From Spirochaetales bacterium (lineage in GTDB: Bacteria; Spirochaetota; Spirochaetia; Sphaerochaetales; Sphaerochaetaceae), in NCBI GenBank assembly GCA_028722305.1, contig JAQYHB010000045.1, positions 1-64,000 on the forward strand: a stretch of 64,000 nt of DNA. The letters run 5' to 3'. A program made the position numbers and the translations under genes. Numbering within the stretch: position 1 is the first letter of the stretch; every line of letters begins with the position of its first letter. This document shows, piece after piece, positions 60,243 to 64,000 of the stretch. Under the pieces are notes generated by a model. It was not told the DNA's origin and did no database searches. It saw nothing but the letters and a program-made list of their open reading frames with translations.

Positions 60243-62152
60243 TTCTCTTGTACCTCTCTTGCTTCAGAAAATTGCATATCCATCGTTACATCCATCGTGG
60301 TCCCGACAATGCGCCGGATGATGGTAGTCCTCCTACCCGGCAACGGATTGTCGGGAGACGAAGCCACAAAAACTTCAAGACCTTCGGCGTAAGGAACCGT
60401 CACGACAAGGGTGTTTGTTCCATCATTGAAGACAAACCGTGCATCTCGCCCTTGGGAACATTTCTTCACGTCCTTGAAGTACTCATACCCGTTTTCATCG
60501 AAACCAAGGGCCGAGGGCTGCAAGACAGGCTTGTCAATCAACTTCCACTTGCCCTCCACATGGAAAAACAGGTCGATGGTCCCGCGTTTCTCACTCGTAG
60601 CCATCAGGTGGTCATGGACCGACTGGGAACTGATACTCAAGGAACGCTCAGCGCTCAAGAAGGGAAACAGTTGCGCCTTTGCCGTCACGCTGGTATCAGT
60701 GTAAGAAACCAACTCACCTGGCTCCCGGCTCGTAATGTCTGTCCCGTCAAAGGCCAGGGTATTGTGACAGGCGGTTTTCCGATGCCAAGTATTGCACAGA
60801 TTCGAGTAATAACCGGCATTGGACAAATCTCTGCTCACCATCTTCTCACCGTAAGCCAGTTCGAATTCCAGAATATCTGGGTGTGCGTGACTAGGCCCGT
60901 TGAGGCCATATTTGAAGAACAAGTTGGTCTTTCCATCCCGCAACATGGCAAAAAGGGACCGCCGGTAGAGCGCGCTCTTGCCCTTCACCACCTCAAAGCT
61001 CTTCATGTTCCAGTCATAAGCGAACATCAGCCTTTCCAAAGGTACTACATTGTTCACATAGTAGGATTCGGACAAAGGCAATGTCTGCCTCGTTTCCTTC
61101 CCCGCCTCGATGTTCTTGATCAGGTTGCCGATTGAACTATCCTCTCCGGTGATCTTCGCAAGCATGTAATAGACATAGCTGAAGGTCTTCAGGTTCAAAT
61201 CGGGCCAGCCATCATTGGGCACGGGAAACCGATGGTTGTCAAAAGCGAAGGCATAAGCCGCCTGCAACATCCGTACCACAGTCTGCTCGCTCTCAAAGCC
61301 GAAATCGACGTTGTAGAGATGGCAGAAAAGTAGAAGCGTGGTTACTCCTTCCAGCAAGAAGAAATTGTAATGGATTGATCCTTCATACCAGAAACCATCA
61401 CTGGTCACCCCTTCTGAGAGTTGACGGCGAATGTTGAATTCCCCATGAAAGACAAAATCCATCACATCCTTGTCGTCAAAATACAGAGCGGCACATCCCA
61501 GACCAGCCAGATTCCAACAGGGAATATTATGGACTTTGTTCACCTGCGGCATGATCATTCGGTAGAAAGGAATCGCAAAAGACTTGTGGAATTGCTTTTT
61601 GAAATCCTCATCCAAATCGTCCTTTAGAATCTCCAAGGTGAGAATCGAACGCACCATGATAATCGACTCATTCAAACCTTGAGGCATGATGCGGCCACAA
61701 CCCCAATTGGCTTTCGATTCATCAGAGAACACCTCTCCTTCCTTGGTGTGCAGGGGGAAGGAATCATAATGATGGGTGTAAAAGGAAAGGATACCTTTTA
61801 CAGTCTCTAAATACTGTGGCTCTCCCGTAATCTTGTAAAGGATTGCTGCTTTTTCCACAGTCACAAAGGCAAGGTTACGATAGAACACCACCCAGGCTTC
61901 ATCAAACACTTTGCCGGTAAACTGCTTCCCACATACCGAACACACATGCTCGTGCGGCTTCTCGGGATTGAAAATCAACCTTCCTCCATCATCCGGGCAG
62001 AAATAGCGGTGCCCCCACCCGCTAAGATGGCTTGGGTCGTCATGGAAACGAGAGGCGAACCCGTCGACCTCTTTCCGCATCTGCTCAATTGCGGTACGGA
62101 AAAGAGCTTTTTTCATAACCGCGCCCGCAAAGCCATAATCCAACAATTGCAT
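60239..62152 (-). CDS. Heparinase II/III-type oligouronide lyase (PL15-like)
   Basis: Protein of 637 residues without signal peptide, so it acts on imported oligosaccharides. An N-terminal zinc-like segment (RYFCPDDGGRLIF and HVCSVCGKQF) followed by FDEAWVV is characteristic of PL15-type exo-lyases; the (alpha/alpha) toroid has NVHNIPCWN-like and GFWYEGSIHYNF segments, and the beta-sandwich domain carries the catalytic-type histidine in GPSHAHPDILEF. Such enzymes release unsaturated monouronates from alginate or heparin-like chains. Its ATG overlaps the stop of the upstream lyase by one base (TAATG). The exact polymer is not deducible. Confidence 0.82.
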   Translation of the reverse strand: MQLLDYGFAGAVMKKALFRTAIEQMRKEVDGFASRFHDDPSHLSGWGHRYFCPDDGGRLIFNPEKPHEHVCSVCGKQFTGKVFDEAWVVFYRNLAFVTVEKAAILYKITGEPQYLETVKGILSFYTHHYDSFPLHTKEGEVFSDESKANWGCGRIMPQGLNESIIMVRSILTLEILKDDLDEDFKKQFHKSFAIPFYRMIMPQVNKVHNIPCWNLAGLGCAALYFDDKDVMDFVFHGEFNIRRQLSEGVTSDGFWYEGSIHYNFFLLEGVTTLLLFCHLYNVDFGFESEQTVVRMLQAAYAFAFDNHRFPVPNDGWPDLNLKTFSYVYYMLAKITGEDSSIGNLIKNIEAGKETRQTLPLSESYYVNNVVPLERLMFAYDWNMKSFEVVKGKSALYRRSLFAMLRDGKTNLFFKYGLNGPSHAHPDILEFELAYGEKMVSRDLSNAGYYSNLCNTWHRKTACHNTLAFDGTDITSREPGELVSYTDTSVTAKAQLFPFLSAERSLSISSQSVHDHLMATSEKRGTIDLFFHVEGKWKLIDKPVLQPSALGFDENGYEYFKDVKKCSQGRDARFVFNDGTNTLVVTVPYAEGLEVFVASSPDNPLPGRRTTIIRRIVGTTMDVTMDMQFSEAREVQEK

Positions 62153-64000
62153 TACCGCACCTCCCCATCCTGATGCAATGGAATCTGATAGCTCCTGCCA
62201 TCAACGCGAAGCTCTTCCTTCCCGAGGCAGAAGTCGACAGAGACTCCAGCTACGGTGAACAACTCCGCAAAAACCGTCCGGGTATTCCTTGTCGTCGTAG
62301 AAAGTTGCAACGAATGTTCATCCACATGCGTAACTATGTCCGGTTCCTGTGGAGTCATCATCGCGGAAATGGTTTGCACCTCCGTCCGGACCCGATATGG
62401 GTGGTCGCAAAGCACCCGATAGGAGACATCGCTCGCGGGATACTTCCAGTGGCCCTCGCCAGTCAAGGTCGGATGTTCATAGGTGTTGGTAACCAGCGTA
62501 TAGATGTGTTCTTCCTCGGAGTCCAAGATGGTCACCATGCAAAGCCATGTTCCTGGCAGGATAAGGAATGTGCGACTAACCCTCTTCATCTTCAAGTCAA
62601 GAGGATATGTCTCTTCCGTCCGGCCCTCGCACGAGTAGACGCCATCATGTTCACGCAACGGGCTCATCGACCCGCACATCGACTCGTCCGGTCTGTATTC
62701 CGGGTTGGCCTTGATCCGCGCCTCGGCGCTCGCCCTCCACACGTCGCTGACGTGCATCACATCAGCGTACTTTCCATCGACAAGAGGAACGCAATGAACG
62801 CTCGGATCGATTGTACGGTTGTAACCGTCATCCGCAATGATATAGTGACTGCCAAGAACCAGCTGATAGGCAAGGTTGTCGGGATGCTGGTGTCCTAGGG
62901 ACATGCATTTCCAACCATGTTCGCGATTGATCTTCCAGCCCTGTTTCCACTGGCTCTCACCGCCCGGACAACCACACTTGGCTGAAAAGACCATCGCATC
63001 CTTCTTCCAGCTTGAGCGAATAGAAACCAAACCAAGATCAGGGAATTCCCTTGCAAGAGGCAAATTCTGGAAATCAGATTCCTTCACCGAGGAATCGAAC
63101 CAGATGAATTCAAGACCAGCTTCCGGTTGAATGCCGGGATGGACCTTGCTCTTCGCTATCTCGTCTTTTAGGAATACCGTTGTAGTCAAATTTCCCAATC
63201 TCTGGGCATATCCGTTACGGTACATGCGAGCGACCAGGTAATAGACACAGGCAGGATGGCTCGAGTAGAGGTCGTGAGTATCCCCGAAATTCAGGTTGCG
63301 GGCAAGATCCGGACTACTCTGGTACAAACGGTAGAAAAACGTATTCTGCAAGTATCCACTCTGCAGGAAGTAATCTTTCCCTCCCTCGCCGCGTTCCATC
63401 CATGCGTAAACGAAAAGCCACATGCCACCGTATCTCCAGTAGCAACAACCTTCGTAATTGCTCCCATCGCTCGCAAGAACAGAGAATACCTTTTCGAAAT
63501 TAGCTCGGACAAGACCTATTGCTCCTTGGTCGGAAAGACCATGGTGCTGCAAATAGTAACCAGCAGCTGCGATACCGGTCATGTTGATCCAGTTATGATT
63601 TTGCCAATACTCTGTCGGCCAGCCGCTTCCCTGATGGCTCGCAATATGGGAAAGGAAAATGGCGAGGTGACGGCTGATTGTCTGGTTATAGGTTGTTTTC
63701 CTTGTTCCATCCAATTCATCGTACAACCAGTCGCAGGCACAGCTCATGCCCCAAAGCACCCAGGAAGCGGAAAGGTCGACGTCAATGTTCCGGGAATCAC
63801 TGCCCCACCCCGGATAGGATGTAAGCGCATCCAGCCATGCATAAGCATGGTCGCGATACGCTTCCTTTCCCGTCAGCTTATAGGCAAGGGAAAGATTAAA
63901 GACGTAAAGGGCCATGAAGGTGATACTCATGGAAGGATGTGTGGCAGGCGGTACAATTTCCATTTCCCGCTGGACCTCAGCCAACAATCGCTCTCTTTGA
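62152..64000 (-). CDS. Heparinase II/III-type lyase, 5' end outside the window
   Basis: At least 611 residues; the frame is open to the window edge, where QRER-like residues precede the first in-window start, so the N terminus is missing. An alpha-helical toroid comes first (WLDALTSYPGWGSD, YWQNHNWINMTGIAAAGYY with the conserved Asn-His), then a beta-sandwich region with CMSLGHQHPDNLAYQL, which carries the expected histidine, and HYIIADDGYN. The pattern is nearest heparinase II (PL21-like). No signal peptide can be judged. Together with the second lyase it would take apart sulfated or uronic acid polysaccharide fragments. Confidence 0.8.
   Translation of the reverse strand, partial: QRERLLAEVQREMEIVPPATHPSMSITFMALYVFNLSLAYKLTGKEAYRDHAYAWLDALTSYPGWGSDSRNIDVDLSASWVLWGMSCACDWLYDELDGTRKTTYNQTISRHLAIFLSHIASHQGSGWPTEYWQNHNWINMTGIAAAGYYLQHHGLSDQGAIGLVRANFEKVFSVLASDGSNYEGCCYWRYGGMWLFVYAWMERGEGGKDYFLQSGYLQNTFFYRLYQSSPDLARNLNFGDTHDLYSSHPACVYYLVARMYRNGYAQRLGNLTTTVFLKDEIAKSKVHPGIQPEAGLEFIWFDSSVKESDFQNLPLAREFPDLGLVSIRSSWKKDAMVFSAKCGCPGGESQWKQGWKINREHGWKCMSLGHQHPDNLAYQLVLGSHYIIADDGYNRTIDPSVHCVPLVDGKYADVMHVSDVWRASAEARIKANPEYRPDESMCGSMSPLREHDGVYSCEGRTEETYPLDLKMKRVSRTFLILPGTWLCMVTILDSEEEHIYTLVTNTYEHPTLTGEGHWKYPASDVSYRVLCDHPYRVRTEVQTISAMMTPQEPDIVTHVDEHSLQLSTTTRNTRTVFAELFTVAGVSVDFCLGKEELRVDGRSYQIPLHQDGEVR

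Noticed and set aside
1-64000. CRISPR arrays, insertion sequences, rRNA operons, phage genes
   Set aside because: No regularly spaced repeats, transposase motifs, rRNA-like stretches or phage structural genes were seen on either strand.

Overview
The window looks like a free-living, sugar-fermenting spirochaete chromosome, most likely Sphaerochaeta-like. This is an inference from protein style: ABC sugar-binding proteins whose signal peptides end in AQG, many CUT1-type transporters with no PTS genes, and YesM/YesN-type regulation. Base composition is mostly in the high fifties percent GC by hand-sampled lines. No rRNA, tRNA, CRISPR array or insertion sequence was seen.

Layout. 1-7 kb holds housekeeping genes: lspA, a NIF3-like gene, a Lon-like ATP protease, a small membrane protein, a SPOUT RNA methyltransferase, rsmI and a MATE exporter. 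7-10 kb holds the Mg2+ channel mgtE behind a long structured leader, then an old-yellow-enzyme protein and a small thioredoxin-fold protein. 10-17 kb is one long minus-strand operon: binding protein, ATPase and fused permease of an Fbp/Afu-type ABC importer, an RpiR regulator, the MurNAc-6-P etherase murQ, an FGGY kinase, the thioredoxin-fold protein and the flavoenzyme. 17-20.5 kb has an EamA permease, an AraM-type glycerol-1-phosphate dehydrogenase and a PfkB sugar kinase. 20.5-28 kb holds two large cyclic-di-GMP proteins.

28-48 kb is built from two paralogous sugar modules. Each has an FAD-dependent oxidoreductase, a solute-binding protein, two permeases and a metallo-beta-lactamase-fold protein. 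Copy 1 is on plus, with its oxidoreductase displaced upstream next to araB and a PocR-AraC/histidine kinase/response regulator operon. Copy 2 is on minus. The two metallo-hydrolase genes meet tail to tail two bases apart near 42250, so the block is an old inverted duplication. A broken AAA-ATPase/PD-(D/E)XK gene interrupts copy 1.

48-54 kb has a GntR regulator and a ROK-VOC-TIM barrel-SGNH operon divergent from a xylitol/sorbitol-type dehydrogenase, then a HAD phosphatase. 54-56.6 kb is an araD plus FucI-like isomerase pair of very high GC. 56.6-64 kb is a lower-GC minus-strand operon for unsaturated uronic acids: two heparinase-type lyases, a KdgF-like cupin, a KduD-like reductase, a 2-hydroxyacid dehydrogenase, a TIM-barrel protein and an SGNH hydrolase. 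It runs off the right edge.

How it works together: oligosaccharides and sugar derivatives are imported by ATP-driven transporters, opened or oxidised by cytoplasmic enzymes, and passed to kinases, isomerases and epimerases feeding the pentose phosphate pathway. Several promoters have their -10 box 6-8 bases before an ATG with no ribosome binding site, so leaderless mRNA appears common.
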